From: JAWKOK01 sp963765875
Lineage (GTDB): Bacteria > Chloroflexota > Anaerolineae > Caldilineales > Caldilineaceae
Length of the DNA: 64,000 bases
Direction of reading: 5' to 3'
NCBI GenBank assembly: GCA_963765875.1
Contig: CAVXYK010000022.1
Location: 22,368 to 86,367 of the forward strand
This document shows positions 14,713 to 23,330 of the stretch, in pieces. A program made the translations under genes and the position numbers. The notes beneath the pieces are model-generated. The model did not search any database. It was given only the letters and a program-made list of their open reading frames with translations, and was not told the origin of the DNA. The stretch's first letter is position 1; the number at the start of each line of letters is the position of its first letter.

Positions 14713-16260
14713 AAGGAATGGCACGCTATGGAGATTGCGGCGTTCGCCTTCCGCTCAACGTGTGCTGACTACCAATGACAGTGCAGCTACTGCACCGATA
14801 CGCAGCGTCTATCGATCGCACAAACACTCCGATAAACGCAACAGAGTGGCCAAAATTAGCCCCATTCCGGCAACCAGACACACGAGTCCCGCCCCGATAT
14901 CCGGGCAATTGGGCGATATCAGCGCTCATGTGGGCGCCTCCCTCGACAGTGACAGACTGAGCAACATCAACAGAGAAATTTGCAACCGCCCCAACGCAGC
15001 AAACTCTCCCTCCACACGCATGCGACCCACGCCGCAGAACGGGCAGGCAAACGGGTCTTCTTCGGCACATGAAGTCAGCCACTCCCCCAGATCAAGCGTG
15101 GGCGGGTCAGGCAATTCGAACGAGTAGCCGAGAATCATACGCGCCACTTGCAGCTTGAGCCGCATGCCGCTGGCATAGAGACCATAGTGACGAATCCGCA
15201 CAAAGCCCTTGGGCAGCACATGAAGCAGGAAGCGACGAATAAACTCTACGGCGCTCAAGGTCATCTGCTTACGTTTGCCCTTGTTGGTCTCGTCTTTGTC
15301 CCGGTTGTCGTTGTACTCGAAGGTCACCTGACCATCGGTGACTTCGATAATGCGCTGGTTCGATATCGCCGTACGCTGAACGTAGCGCCCCAGGTAGTCC
15401 AGCAGATTCACGCTATCCGTATCGGCGGGCGGCTTCTGGATGTAGACTTCCCACTTCTTGGCCCGCATCTTCCGGACCATCTCTTCGATGTCCAACTCGC
15501 TACCTGAACCCACCAGGCGCAGTTCGCCTTGACGATACAGATTGAGGAGCCCATTGCAGAAGGCCTCTCTGAATTCTTCTGACAAGGCTACCACCGGAAT
15601 CAGAAACGTCTGCCCACTCTCCTGCCACTCGTAGCCCTCGGTCGTCTTCACCAACGCACCTGCGGGCACCATGCAGTGCAGATGAATGTGATGCTGTAAC
15701 GTCTGACCCCACGTATGCAGCACCATGGTTGCACCCGTGTCTCCGCCCAGATATTGCCGGCCATACTGCTTCAACAGCTTGCCCGCCACCCGAAACAACA
15801 GATTGTAGATTGCCTTCGGATTGACATGGGCAACATCGTTGATTTGATGGTCAACCGTGAAGACAACTTGAAAGTGGGGCACCGGTAAGAGCCGCGCTTC
15901 TTGCTCTGCTAACCACTGCGCCTTTTCGAAGTGGCCACATTTGGGACAGTGACGGTTCTTACATGAGCAATAGGCAATCTGTACGTTGCCGCACGTATCG
16001 CACACTCGCATGTATCCACCCATGGCTGCGGTGCGACATCTAAGAATTGCATTGACCGCCTTGAACTCCTGTGCTGTGCAGTGATGCTGCTTCAAGTAGT
16101 GGTCAAAATGTCTTCGGAAAACGTCAGCTACCTCCCAGACTGGCTTGGGCGTGGCTGCACCGATATCGCTTTCGAGTACCATACTCGTCTCCGGGGGATG
16201 AAACGATCTGGGTCGTGTTTCGCTCTAGCTACACTGGTACATGCAGGACAATTTCCTTGA
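14713..16260 (-). mobile_element. IS91-family element (borders inferred)
   Basis: The transposase gene reads on the minus strand. The replication-origin end would lie beyond its stop, and there the sequence GAACAAG (14712-14706) matches the known GAAC/CAAG target rule. About 210 bp without a gene separate the transposase stop from this border. The other end lies somewhere between 16183 and ~16290 and is not precisely visible; IS91 elements lack terminal inverted repeats and target duplications. Confidence 0.62.
14926..16182 (-). CDS. IS91-family transposase (HUH rolling-circle)
   Basis: It encodes 418 residues. The N-terminal zinc-binding domain has CDTCGNVQIAYCSCKNRHCP and KCGHF. The HUH motif is HIHLHCMVP, and the tyrosine region YLGRYVQRTAISNQRI has two tyrosines four residues apart. 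A second zinc knuckle, CPFCGVGRM, is at the C-terminus. These proteins nick a single strand and move by rolling-circle replication, which can carry adjacent DNA along. The gene looks intact. It separates the putative attI from the first attC, so it blocks or re-promotes the array. Confidence 0.9.
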   Translation of the reverse strand: MVLESDIGAATPKPVWEVADVFRRHFDHYLKQHHCTAQEFKAVNAILRCRTAAMGGYMRVCDTCGNVQIAYCSCKNRHCPKCGHFEKAQWLAEQEARLLPVPHFQVVFTVDHQINDVAHVNPKAIYNLLFRVAGKLLKQYGRQYLGGDTGATMVLHTWGQTLQHHIHLHCMVPAGALVKTTEGYEWQESGQTFLIPVVALSEEFREAFCNGLLNLYRQGELRLVGSGSELDIEEMVRKMRAKKWEVYIQKPPADTDSVNLLDYLGRYVQRTAISNQRIIEVTDGQVTFEYNDNRDKDETNKGKRKQMTLSAVEFIRRFLLHVLPKGFVRIRHYGLYASGMRLKLQVARMILGYSFELPDPPTLDLGEWLTSCAEEDPFACPFCGVGRMRVEGEFAALGRLQISLLMLLSLSLSREAPT

Positions 16261-16289
16261 ACGATCTTATTGAGCAGTCTATTACAAAA

Positions 16290-16403
16290 TAACGCCCCAA
16301 GTGGGCGTATTATGCCGCCGAACGTTGCGCGAACGCCTAGTTCGGAGTATTATGCGGCCAACGCAAAGATAACTCGTTCATTCCCTCGAGAAAGGGGTGT
16401 CTT
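16290..16403. promoter_or_regulatory. integrase promoter / putative attI region
   Basis: This spacer precedes the integrase gene on the side facing the cassettes, where attI is expected. It holds GTATTATGCCGCC (16307-16319), GTATTATGCGGCC (16347-16359) and CTTATGCCGC overlapping the start codon (16402). These spaced direct repeats resemble the GCGGCATAAC core of attC 2. Integrase-binding direct repeats are a known feature of attI sites. The exact crossover point cannot be read. Confidence 0.45.
16330..16344. promoter_or_regulatory. LexA-like inverted repeat upstream of the integrase
   Basis: CGAAC-GCCTA-GTTCG is an inverted repeat with a 5-base spacer, 60 bp before the integrase start. Gram-positive-type LexA boxes are CGAAC-N4-GTTCG, so this has one extra base. 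SOS control of integron integrases is known in other bacteria; here it is only suggested. Confidence 0.35.
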
Positions 16404-17399
16404 ATGCCGCAAACAGATCCACCTCGCAACGCGCAGAAACCAAAGAAACTACTGGATCGACTCCGCGACCGAATCCGCCTCAAAAACTATTCCTATCGGA
16501 CCGAAAAAACCTATGTCGGATGGGTCAGGCGCTACATTCTCTTTCACAACAAACGACATACTCAGGAAATGGGGCGAGCGGAGATTGAGTCTTTTTTAAC
16601 ACACTTGGCTGTTGAACGCAATGTGGCTCCATCCACTCAGAATCAAGCGCTGCACGCAATTCTCTTCCTCTACCGCGAGGTGTTGGAGCAGCCGATTCCT
16701 GAGCGCATCAATGCCGTGCGCGCGCAGGAACGGCGCCGTCTACCAACGGTCCTAACGCTGGATGAAGTACAACGATTGCTCACCCAAATCACAGGCGTGC
16801 CACATTTGGTAGCGTTGCTACTGTACGGCAGTGGCTTGCGCGTGAGCGAAGCCCTCTCACTGCGCGTCAAGGATATCGATTTCGACCGGCGTCAGATCAC
16901 AGTGCGGGCCGGCAAAGGCGACAAAGACCGCGTCACGATGCTGCCGGAAAGCGCCATCCCTGAACTAGAGGCCCAAGTGCAGGTCGCTAAGGCGCTTCAT
17001 GAACGCGATCTTGCCCAAGGACAGGGTCGAGCGCCGCTGCCCTATGCGCTGGCATCGAAGTATCCCAATGCCGATAGGGAATGGGGATGGCAGTATGTCT
17101 TCCCCTCGTCAAGGCTGTCCAAAGATCCACAGCGACAGGAAAGCCCTCTCTATCGCTTCCATTTGCATGAAAGCGTGATCCAAAAGAGCGTACGCTCAGC
17201 AGCACAAGAGGCCGGCCTGAGTAAGCCGGTCACGCCCCACACGCTGCGTCACTGCTTTGCCACCCATCTTCTCGAAGCTGGCTACGACATTCGCACGGTG
17301 CAAGAGTTACTTGGACATGCTGATGTAAAAACCACGCAGATCTACACCCACGTACTCAACCGCGGTCCACATGGCGTGCAAAGCCCACTGGATCGATGA
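16404..17399 (+). CDS. intI: integron integrase
   Basis: It encodes 331 residues. The SAM-like N-terminal domain (LLDRLRDRIRLKNYSYRTEK) is followed by a tyrosine-recombinase catalytic domain with Arg146 (GSGLRVSEAL), His279/Arg282 (HTLRHCFATH), His305 (LLGHADVKTT) and Tyr314 (IYTHV). Residues ~212-236 (LPYALASKYPNADREWGWQ, then YVFPSSR) form the extra patch that separates IntI from XerC/D and binds folded attC DNA. The gene is divergent from the cassettes, the canonical integron layout. Related integrases also travel with some IS91 elements, but the eight attC sites favour a true integron. AAAGGGG precedes the ATG. Confidence 0.92.
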   Translation: MPQTDPPRNAQKPKKLLDRLRDRIRLKNYSYRTEKTYVGWVRRYILFHNKRHTQEMGRAEIESFLTHLAVERNVAPSTQNQALHAILFLYREVLEQPIPERINAVRAQERRRLPTVLTLDEVQRLLTQITGVPHLVALLLYGSGLRVSEALSLRVKDIDFDRRQITVRAGKGDKDRVTMLPESAIPELEAQVQVAKALHERDLAQGQGRAPLPYALASKYPNADREWGWQYVFPSSRLSKDPQRQESPLYRFHLHESVIQKSVRSAAQEAGLSKPVTPHTLRHCFATHLLEAGYDIRTVQELLGHADVKTTQIYTHVLNRGPHGVQSPLDR

Positions 17400-17423
17400 G
17401 GTCGTACGAGTCACAGTTGACGC

Positions 17424-18893
17424 CTACATCGGTCCAATGCGCTCTGACCCGACATCCAGCTCCAGCATCGAAGCGTCAAAACTGCGCAAAATGAGGTCGA
17501 GTTTGAGCTTCTGGTAATCCGGCTCGTCCCACAGATTTTCGAACTCGTGGGGATCTTCGGCGAGATCATACAGTTCGCCCAGGTCGTGGCCGTGATAGAC
17601 GCTCAGTTTGTAGCGTCCATCGAAGTACATGGTGCCGAAGGTGCCGTCAGGCTGATCCAACGCGTCGTAGTACTCGCAGCGTACGAAGTCTCGATGATGG
17701 TCGGGCGGGGCCTCACCGCGGAGAATCGGCAACAGCGAAAGGCCTTGCATGCCCTCGGGGAGCGGCCGTCCGGCCAGTTCCAGCAGCGTCGGCGCAATAT
17801 CGGTGAGTTCGACCAGCGCGTTGCTGACTAACCCACTTGCGAAATGCCCCGGCCACGAGAAAACCAGCGGCACATGCACCAGCCCCTCATAGAATCGACA
17901 GCCCTTCTGAATCAACCCGTGATCGCCCAGCGTCTCACCATGGTCGCTCATGAAGATGACGACCGTGTTCTCCCGCTGGCCGCTCTCCTCAAGCGCATCG
18001 AGGATGCGACCGACCTGGTCGTCGATGAGCTTGATCATGGCGTAGTAGGCGGCCTGCAATGTCTTAGCATCGCGCGCGCCGCCGATTGAGTCGCCCTCCA
18101 CCAATCCGGCGCTCGGCGGCATAGGAATCACCGGATTCTTGATATCAAGATTGTCCGGATGACGGCCCTTAGACTGAAAGTCGAGGGGCTCCAGTTTTTT
18201 CTGCTGGACCAGATCGCTCTCGCGGAAGAGCGGTCCCGGCATGTCGGCGGGATCAAACAGGGCACGGTACTCGGCCGGCGGGTTGAATGGCGGATGTGGA
18301 TCATAGATGTTGACACTGGCCAACCAGGGACCGTCCCGCTCCTCGTTGAAAAACTCAATGGTCTTCTCGGCGCACCAGGTGGTCTGATGCAATTCGGCGG
18401 GGATACCATCGGGATCGAGATTGAGTTCGCCCAGATCGCAGCCTTGCGCTTTGACCCACTCGGCGTAGTCATGGCCTTCGGGCCAGTCATCGCGTGGCGC
18501 ATGGCTGTACTGCCAGTAGCGGTAGCCGTCATCCACCCGCGGCTCAATGCGTTGATAGGCCCCCGCCAGGTGTAGCTTGCCGATCAGCCCGCAGTCGTAG
18601 CCGACGCCGTCGATCTCGTCGGCCAGCAGACGGGTCACCAACGGCGGGCTGTCGGGAAAGGTGTCGTTGCCGTTGCGCGTCGCATGGACCGTGCTGGCAT
18701 AGCGCCCGGTGAGAAAGCTGGCCCGGCTGGGCGTGCAGATGGGGCTTTGGCAATAGGCCCGCGTGAAGGCCACGCCCTGGGCCGCCAGGCGGTCGATGTT
18801 GGGCGTCGAGACAGTTTCGTAACCCAGCGCGCCGATGGTGTCGAAGCGCTGCTGGTCGGTGCAGATCCAAAGTATGTTGGGTGGGTTAGTCAT
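17424..18893 (-). CDS. type I sulfatase
   Basis: It encodes 489 residues. The formylglycine site is CTPSRASF with the modified Cys53; the metal-binding start is ILWICTDQQRFD, and a later SDHGETLGDHG supplies Asp/His ligands. No signal peptide is visible, so it may act in the cytoplasm on small sulfated sugars. The C-terminal half (LYDLAEDPHEFENLW) is typical of arylsulfatase/choline-sulfatase-like enzymes. It ends only 25 bp from the integrase stop, converging on it. It heads a minus-strand set of sugar-acid genes, which suggests a sulfated glycan or uronate as substrate. Confidence 0.92.
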   Translation of the reverse strand: MTNPPNILWICTDQQRFDTIGALGYETVSTPNIDRLAAQGVAFTRAYCQSPICTPSRASFLTGRYASTVHATRNGNDTFPDSPPLVTRLLADEIDGVGYDCGLIGKLHLAGAYQRIEPRVDDGYRYWQYSHAPRDDWPEGHDYAEWVKAQGCDLGELNLDPDGIPAELHQTTWCAEKTIEFFNEERDGPWLASVNIYDPHPPFNPPAEYRALFDPADMPGPLFRESDLVQQKKLEPLDFQSKGRHPDNLDIKNPVIPMPPSAGLVEGDSIGGARDAKTLQAAYYAMIKLIDDQVGRILDALEESGQRENTVVIFMSDHGETLGDHGLIQKGCRFYEGLVHVPLVFSWPGHFASGLVSNALVELTDIAPTLLELAGRPLPEGMQGLSLLPILRGEAPPDHHRDFVRCEYYDALDQPDGTFGTMYFDGRYKLSVYHGHDLGELYDLAEDPHEFENLWDEPDYQKLKLDLILRSFDASMLELDVGSERIGPM

Positions 18894-18983
18894 GCTCTTC
18901 TCCGATGGGCCGCGGTTCGATGTGATGGGCGAACGTGCTGCTTACTGCTTGAGGGTTTCTATGACTATCGCCCTGTACAATCT

Positions 18984-19136
18984 CAAATTGATATGGGTGT
19001 GTTCAAAACGAGATGGGACCGATGAAGATCGCGCAGGCTGAGCTTGTCGAAGCCGGGTCGACCCGCCTACGCCTTCGACAGGCTCAGGCTGCAGCTACCC
19101 GAGTACTCAACTCATTTGAACACACCAAATTGATAT
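18984..19136. repeat. MITE-like element with 11-bp direct repeats
   Basis: CAAATTGATAT occurs at 18984-18994 and 19126-19136. Between them, GGTGTGTTCAAAACGAG (from 18996) and CTCATTTGAACACACC (19111-19126) are inverted. Inside lies a second palindrome, GCAGGCTGAGCTTGTCGAAGC (19033) against GCCTTCGACAGGCTCAGGC (19071), a motif I know as a common dispersed repeat. There is no coding capacity. Confidence 0.6.
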
Positions 19137-19212
19137 CGAAGAAAGCCGTTCGCAACTGTGCGCAGGACGGCTCGACGGAACCGTCACGCAGCAAGCAGCA
19201 CGTAGCAGCCCC

Positions 19213-19986
19213 CTACTTCCCCATCGCCCGCAATGCCTGCAAACACTTATCCACAGCCTCAAGCTCCGGATAGGCATTGCTCTCGTACTCAATGATGTAC
19301 CACTCAACGCCGCCGACGGTTTCGCAGGCGGTGAAGAAAGCTTCCCAGGGGATCTCGTCGTCGCCGATGAGCGGATCGTAGCCTTTTTCGCCGCCCTGGC
19401 CCAACGTGCGCGAGTAGGGCTTGAGATGGATCGATTTTCCCTGGCCCGGATAGCGCTTAACCGTCTCGACCACATCGGCCCCTGCCCGGAAGGCGTGGCC
19501 GTTGTCGAGCTGGGCAAGTACTTTGTTGCTGGCGTTGTCGAAGAGCGTGAACCAGGGATAGCTGCCGTCCAGCTGTTCGAACTCGACGGTGTGGTTGTGG
19601 TAGCCGGTGACCATGCCGTGGGGCTCCAGCTTCTCTGCTACATCGCTGAACCAGTCGGCTAGCTTACGCCAATCATCCAACGTCTGGCGATGTTCGGGCG
19701 GAATGCCCGGCACGATGAGCCGGGTGTTGCCGATGATCTTGTTGAACTCGATTGTCTCTTCCAGTTTGTCGTCCTGCATGTTGACAAAGGCCGTATGCCA
19801 TCCACAGCAGATGGTGCCGGCGTCGTCCAAGGCCTGCTTGTAGACCTTCGCGCTATGCTGCGGTTGGCCGAAAAACTCGACGCCATCATAGCCCATGTCG
19901 GCCACGGCCTTGACCGTGCCCGGCATGTCTTCGGCCAGGGCGAAACGGACAGAGTAGAGTTCACATCCTACAGGAAGTTTGGACAT
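19213..19986 (-). CDS. sugar phosphate isomerase/epimerase (AP_endonuc_2 TIM barrel)
   Basis: It encodes 257 residues. The pattern GCELYSVRFALAEDMPGTVK, MGYDGVEFFGQP, GYHNHTVEFEQL, QLDNGHAFRAG and a C-terminal WYIIEYESNAYPELEAVDKC follows xylose-isomerase-like TIM-barrel proteins, with metal ligands expected at the histidines and glutamates of HNH and EYE. Members isomerise keto sugars or inositol derivatives in the cytoplasm. It lies between the sulfatase and the mannonate-dehydratase genes, on the same strand. Its precise substrate cannot be read. Confidence 0.87.
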   Translation of the reverse strand: MSKLPVGCELYSVRFALAEDMPGTVKAVADMGYDGVEFFGQPQHSAKVYKQALDDAGTICCGWHTAFVNMQDDKLEETIEFNKIIGNTRLIVPGIPPEHRQTLDDWRKLADWFSDVAEKLEPHGMVTGYHNHTVEFEQLDGSYPWFTLFDNASNKVLAQLDNGHAFRAGADVVETVKRYPGQGKSIHLKPYSRTLGQGGEKGYDPLIGDDEIPWEAFFTACETVGGVEWYIIEYESNAYPELEAVDKCLQALRAMGK

Positions 19987-20005
19987 GATGAATTCCTTTC
20001 TGGTT

Positions 20006-20076
20006 TAGCCACAGATGGACACAGATGAACGCAGATTTTCCCCATTTGTGTCTATCTGCTTCCATCCGCGGCCGAA
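20006..20076. repeat. dispersed 'CCACAGATGGACACAGATG' spacer repeat
   Basis: GCCACAGATGGACACAGATG (from 20010) and a partial complement ending in CCATCCGCGG form a hairpin-prone spacer. Similar stretches lie near 37980, 39350, 39460 and 46060. Confidence 0.5.
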
Positions 20077-20083
20077 AAAAATG

Positions 20084-20623
20084 CTAATCGTATCGATTTG
20101 AAATGAGATTTCCGTTGCTGTCAAAGCAGCCATTGTAGATTGTCGGATCATCCTCCGGCAGGGCGAGAATGAATGGGATCGCCCGCCGCGCGGTGGCTAT
20201 CATCTGCTCGGACGGCAGAGCGCCGACATCGAAGAATTCAAGCTCGCCTTCGGTGCAAGAAAGATCGTCGGGCATCGCTGTCAACTGACCAGTGAACCAG
20301 AGTAACAGCACTTGGAGATCGCCACGCGTGATGAGCGTCGACAGGCGGCATCGAATATCCGCAACCGTCCCCAGCGGGATGTTGTTCTCTTCCTGAAACT
20401 CGCGCAGCATGGAAGCGCCTAGATCGTCGCCTTCGCCAAGGGCTAACTCGACCTGCCCGCCGATGCCGGTGATGAGGCCTGGAAAGCGCTTCTTCGCCCG
20501 GCTTCGTCTTAATAAGAGGACAGAATCCTCGTGTGGGTGGCGCAACACGATGGCGGTGAAGACGCCCAGTTGCATGGGATCGATCTCGCCGGCACCAGCA
20601 TTGACGGATTCGGCCGTGCTCAC
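20084..20623 (-). CDS. NUDIX hydrolase
   Basis: It encodes 179 residues. The Nudix box is GIGGQVELALGEGDDLGAS followed by MLREFQEENNI, close to Gx5Ex7REUxEExGU. A strand run VFTAIVLRHPHEDSVLLLRR opens the domain. It would hydrolyse a nucleoside diphosphate linked to another moiety. The start overlaps the stop of the mannonate dehydratase gene by ATGA, so the two are translationally coupled. The link to sugar catabolism is unclear; NDP-sugar clean-up is one possibility. Confidence 0.86.
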   Translation of the reverse strand: MSTAESVNAGAGEIDPMQLGVFTAIVLRHPHEDSVLLLRRSRAKKRFPGLITGIGGQVELALGEGDDLGASMLREFQEENNIPLGTVADIRCRLSTLITRGDLQVLLLWFTGQLTAMPDDLSCTEGELEFFDVGALPSEQMIATARRAIPFILALPEDDPTIYNGCFDSNGNLISNRYD

Positions 20624-21636
20624 GATGCGTAGACCGCCTCGCGCAGGCCCTTGATGTAGCCGATGGCATAGAGCCGGCCGATGGACGAATAGCCTGGCCG
20701 CGTGTTGTCGTCGCCGGTCATGGTGGGCACATGATCGGGCCGTAGCACGCCCTCAAAGCCGACGTCTTTATAGGCCTGGATGGCGGCCAGCATGTCAGTT
20801 TTGCCCGCATCGTGGAATGACTCGACAAATTTATCCACATCGCCCTGGACATCGCGAAAATGCACGAAGAAGATCTTGTCCTGCTCGCCGAACTGGCGGA
20901 TGGCCCCAGGCAGATCGTCGGTCATGAGCGTGAAATTGCCCTGGCAGAGACAGATGCCGTTGACTGGACTGGGCACCAGATCGACCAGCCGCTGGTAGTT
21001 CTCAATGCTGGTCATGATGCGCGCCACCCCGCGGATGGGCGAGCGCGGCGGATCGTCGGGATGCATGGCCAGCTTGACGCCCGCCTCTTCGGCCACCGGC
21101 ACGACTGCCTTGAGGAAATATTCCAGACTGTCCCACAGTTGTTCCTCGGACACCTCGCCGGCAGCTGTCAACGGTGCATTGACCATGAGTGAGTTATCAT
21201 AGCCGGTCACCTGGGCGCCGCCGCGCGAAGGCGCCGTGGTGGTGGTACGCATCCAATTAAACATGGCCATCCACTCGTAGCACCAGACGCCGATGCCGAG
21301 CTTGCCCATATTACGAACTAGCTCGCAGGCCGTTTCGATCTGTTCGTCCCGGCCCGGCAGACCTAGCTTGGCCAGGTTGAGCGGCGGTCGGCTCTCGATG
21401 ACGTCAAACTTGAAGCCGGCATCCTCGTACAGGGTCTTGATGCGCAGCAGCGACATGTAGCTCCAGGGGTGGTCCTCGCGATCCGACGGATAGGCGATCG
21501 GCTCCAGGCTGCTATAGTTGCCCGGTGGCAGGCTGGACAGATCCATGCCGCCGACAACGTGGTCTACGCCACACTGTTTGACCATCTGCCAGAGAGGCGA
21601 TGGGAAAGGAGGCAGCATTTCTGCGATTTTGATCAT
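20620..21636 (-). CDS. uxuA: mannonate dehydratase
   Basis: It encodes 338 residues from the ATG at 21636, supported by AGGA 9 bases upstream; the longer frame to 21834 lacks such a site. UxuA-type features include VKQCGVDHVVGGMDLSSLP, GVKLAMHPDDPPRSP, GICLCQGNFTLM, FFVHFRDVQGD and FHDAGKTDMLAA. The His/Cys/His/Asp set of these motifs binds the metal. The enzyme converts D-mannonate to 2-keto-3-deoxygluconate in hexuronate breakdown. The 338-residue length is slightly short for the family, but all motifs are present. Confidence 0.9.
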   Translation of the reverse strand: MIKIAEMLPPFPSPLWQMVKQCGVDHVVGGMDLSSLPPGNYSSLEPIAYPSDREDHPWSYMSLLRIKTLYEDAGFKFDVIESRPPLNLAKLGLPGRDEQIETACELVRNMGKLGIGVWCYEWMAMFNWMRTTTTAPSRGGAQVTGYDNSLMVNAPLTAAGEVSEEQLWDSLEYFLKAVVPVAEEAGVKLAMHPDDPPRSPIRGVARIMTSIENYQRLVDLVPSPVNGICLCQGNFTLMTDDLPGAIRQFGEQDKIFFVHFRDVQGDVDKFVESFHDAGKTDMLAAIQAYKDVGFEGVLRPDHVPTMTGDDNTRPGYSSIGRLYAIGYIKGLREAVYAS

Positions 21637-22147
21637 TTTATGATTCCTCGTTCTGCTGCAAAGGGGAAGAAGATTGTAGGTGGTTCCTATTCGAACCAGT
21701 CGAGCAACGAGTTTCGAAGCAGGCAACCAAAACCCATTATAGCATCGCACATCGAAAAGACACCACGCCCGATTTTGCAGGGCAATCGCGTCGAAATTCC
21801 GGAGATGAGCCTCTTTGCGGCAAGGGTAAAACACGCCGCTAACATGGAGAAGGCGGGGAACTCCCTGGGTCCTGCGACTCAGCTCTCAGCGCATGAGAGC
21901 GCTTCTCGCTGTTATAGTGACGCGATATTGAGAACTGTGGTTAGAGAGCAGGTTTCGTAGAAGCAACAATGCATGTCATTCCGCCCACTTCGTGAACGGA
22001 ATGACAAAGTGTCTCTTTGATCCAAAGATCGTATTCCCGATCCGCACCAAGAAGTGAGACGTTTGAATAACGTCTCACTTCTGTACTCCGGGAATCTTGA
22101 TCAGACTTGCAAAACTGGAGGAGGCGCAGCGAATCCAGAAGCGATAA
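21637..22147. other. spacer without a recognised gene
   Basis: The 510 bp between the mannonate dehydratase start and the MR/MLE stop contain no convincing gene on either strand. The only clear structure is the hairpin at 22051-22081. Confidence 0.5.
22051..22081. terminator. hairpin downstream of the MR/MLE gene
   Basis: GAAGTGAGACGTT-TGAAT-AACGTCTCACTTC is a perfect 13-bp stem with a 5-base loop, 67 bp past the MR/MLE stop. No U-tract follows, so it could be a transcript-end stabiliser instead. Confidence 0.5.
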
Positions 22148-23305
22148 TCAATCCGACTGGCTGTAGCCAACGCAAAGCTGTTGCACCATCTCCTCGTCCA
22201 TCTCAACGCCCAGACCCGGACCAGTCGGCACGGCGATGAAGCCGTCGACCTGGTCGATGGCCTCGTGGCAGAGATGTTCGCGCACAATGCTTGGCGTGCG
22301 ATCGAACTCCATGACCGGATCCTGCTGATAGGGGAGGGCATTGCGGGCAGGTGGATTGGGGGCCAGCGTAGCAGCGACGTGAAGCGTGGCCGCGATCATG
22401 ATCGGCGACCCCCAGACATGGGGATAGAGATGGACGCCGAATGTGTTGGCGATGGCCGCGACTTTGACCATCTCGGTGATGCCGCCGACGTTGCCGATGT
22501 CCGGCTGGACAATATCAAAGACGCCCAGTTTGAAGGCGTCTCGGAACTCGTAGCGCGTGCGCAAAGTCTCGCCGCCGGCGATGGAGATGGGCACATTGGC
22601 CTTGACCTGGAGATAACCGTCCAGATCTTTGGCGTTGACCGGCTCTTCAAACCAGAGCAGATCGAGGTCGGCCAGACGACGCCCAATGCGAATGGCAGTA
22701 GATGCGTTGTAGCCTTGATTGGCATCAACCATGAGCTGAATGTCGGGGCCGATGGCCTCGCGAATGGACGCGACGCGGGCGACATCTTCGTCCAGCGATA
22801 GGCCGCCGACCTTGGTCTTCATACCCTTGAAGCCCAGGTCAACATAGCCACGCGCCTCATCGAGCAACCGGTCGGGAAACTCGCCCTCCGTGTAATAGAG
22901 GCCGGTGGCATAAGCCGCCACCTTGTCACGCACGCGCCCACCGAGCAGATCGCAGACAGGCGCGTTCAGCACCTTGCCTGCGATATCCCAGAGTGCAATA
23001 TCGATGGCGCTGATGGCGTTGCCGCCGATTCCAACGGCATGGTTGGCATTGTAGAGAGCGCCGAACATGGACTGCCAGAGGCCGATACGATTGGTCGGGT
23101 CGGAGCCGATCAGCAGTGGGGCGAACGTATCGTGGATCAGCGCAGCCGCCGCCCCGCCGCAGCCCTCGCCCCAGCCGACAAGACCTGCGTCGGTGCTGAT
23201 TTTGACGACGCCTACATTGCGCCGATCAATCCAGCCCTGGGACCAGCCGAAGGGTCGTTCCAGCTTACTCTCCAGTTGAAATGTCTCGATCTTGGTGATC
23301 TTCAT
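22148..23305 (-). CDS. mandelate racemase/muconate-lactonizing (enolase superfamily) protein
   Basis: It encodes 385 residues. The N-terminal capping domain begins MKITKIETFQLESKLERPFG; the barrel contains the K-x-K base (FKGMKTKVGG), the metal ligands in QLMVDANQGYN, LLWFEEPVN and SIAGGETL, and a later VQPDIGNVGGITE. HLYPHVWGSPIMIAA carries the C-terminal histidine. The enzyme abstracts a proton alpha to a carboxylate, probably dehydrating or isomerising a sugar acid such as galactonate or galactarolactone. The neighbouring uxuA and dehydrogenase genes support sugar-acid catabolism. Exact substrate unknown. Confidence 0.9.
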   Translation of the reverse strand: MKITKIETFQLESKLERPFGWSQGWIDRRNVGVVKISTDAGLVGWGEGCGGAAAALIHDTFAPLLIGSDPTNRIGLWQSMFGALYNANHAVGIGGNAISAIDIALWDIAGKVLNAPVCDLLGGRVRDKVAAYATGLYYTEGEFPDRLLDEARGYVDLGFKGMKTKVGGLSLDEDVARVASIREAIGPDIQLMVDANQGYNASTAIRIGRRLADLDLLWFEEPVNAKDLDGYLQVKANVPISIAGGETLRTRYEFRDAFKLGVFDIVQPDIGNVGGITEMVKVAAIANTFGVHLYPHVWGSPIMIAATLHVAATLAPNPPARNALPYQQDPVMEFDRTPSIVREHLCHEAIDQVDGFIAVPTGPGLGVEMDEEMVQQLCVGYSQSD

Positions 23306-23330
23306 GATATTGGTTTGCTCACTTGTCTTT

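Noticed and set aside
7330..17399. prophage suggested by two recombinases
   Set aside because: No capsid, portal, terminase, tail or lysis gene is present; the serine recombinase belongs to a small element and the tyrosine recombinase to the integron.
16404..17399. integrase as a passenger of the IS91 element
   Set aside because: Some IS91 elements carry such a gene, but here it is divergent from the transposase and faces an array of attC sites in the orientation expected of an integron. Not fully excluded.
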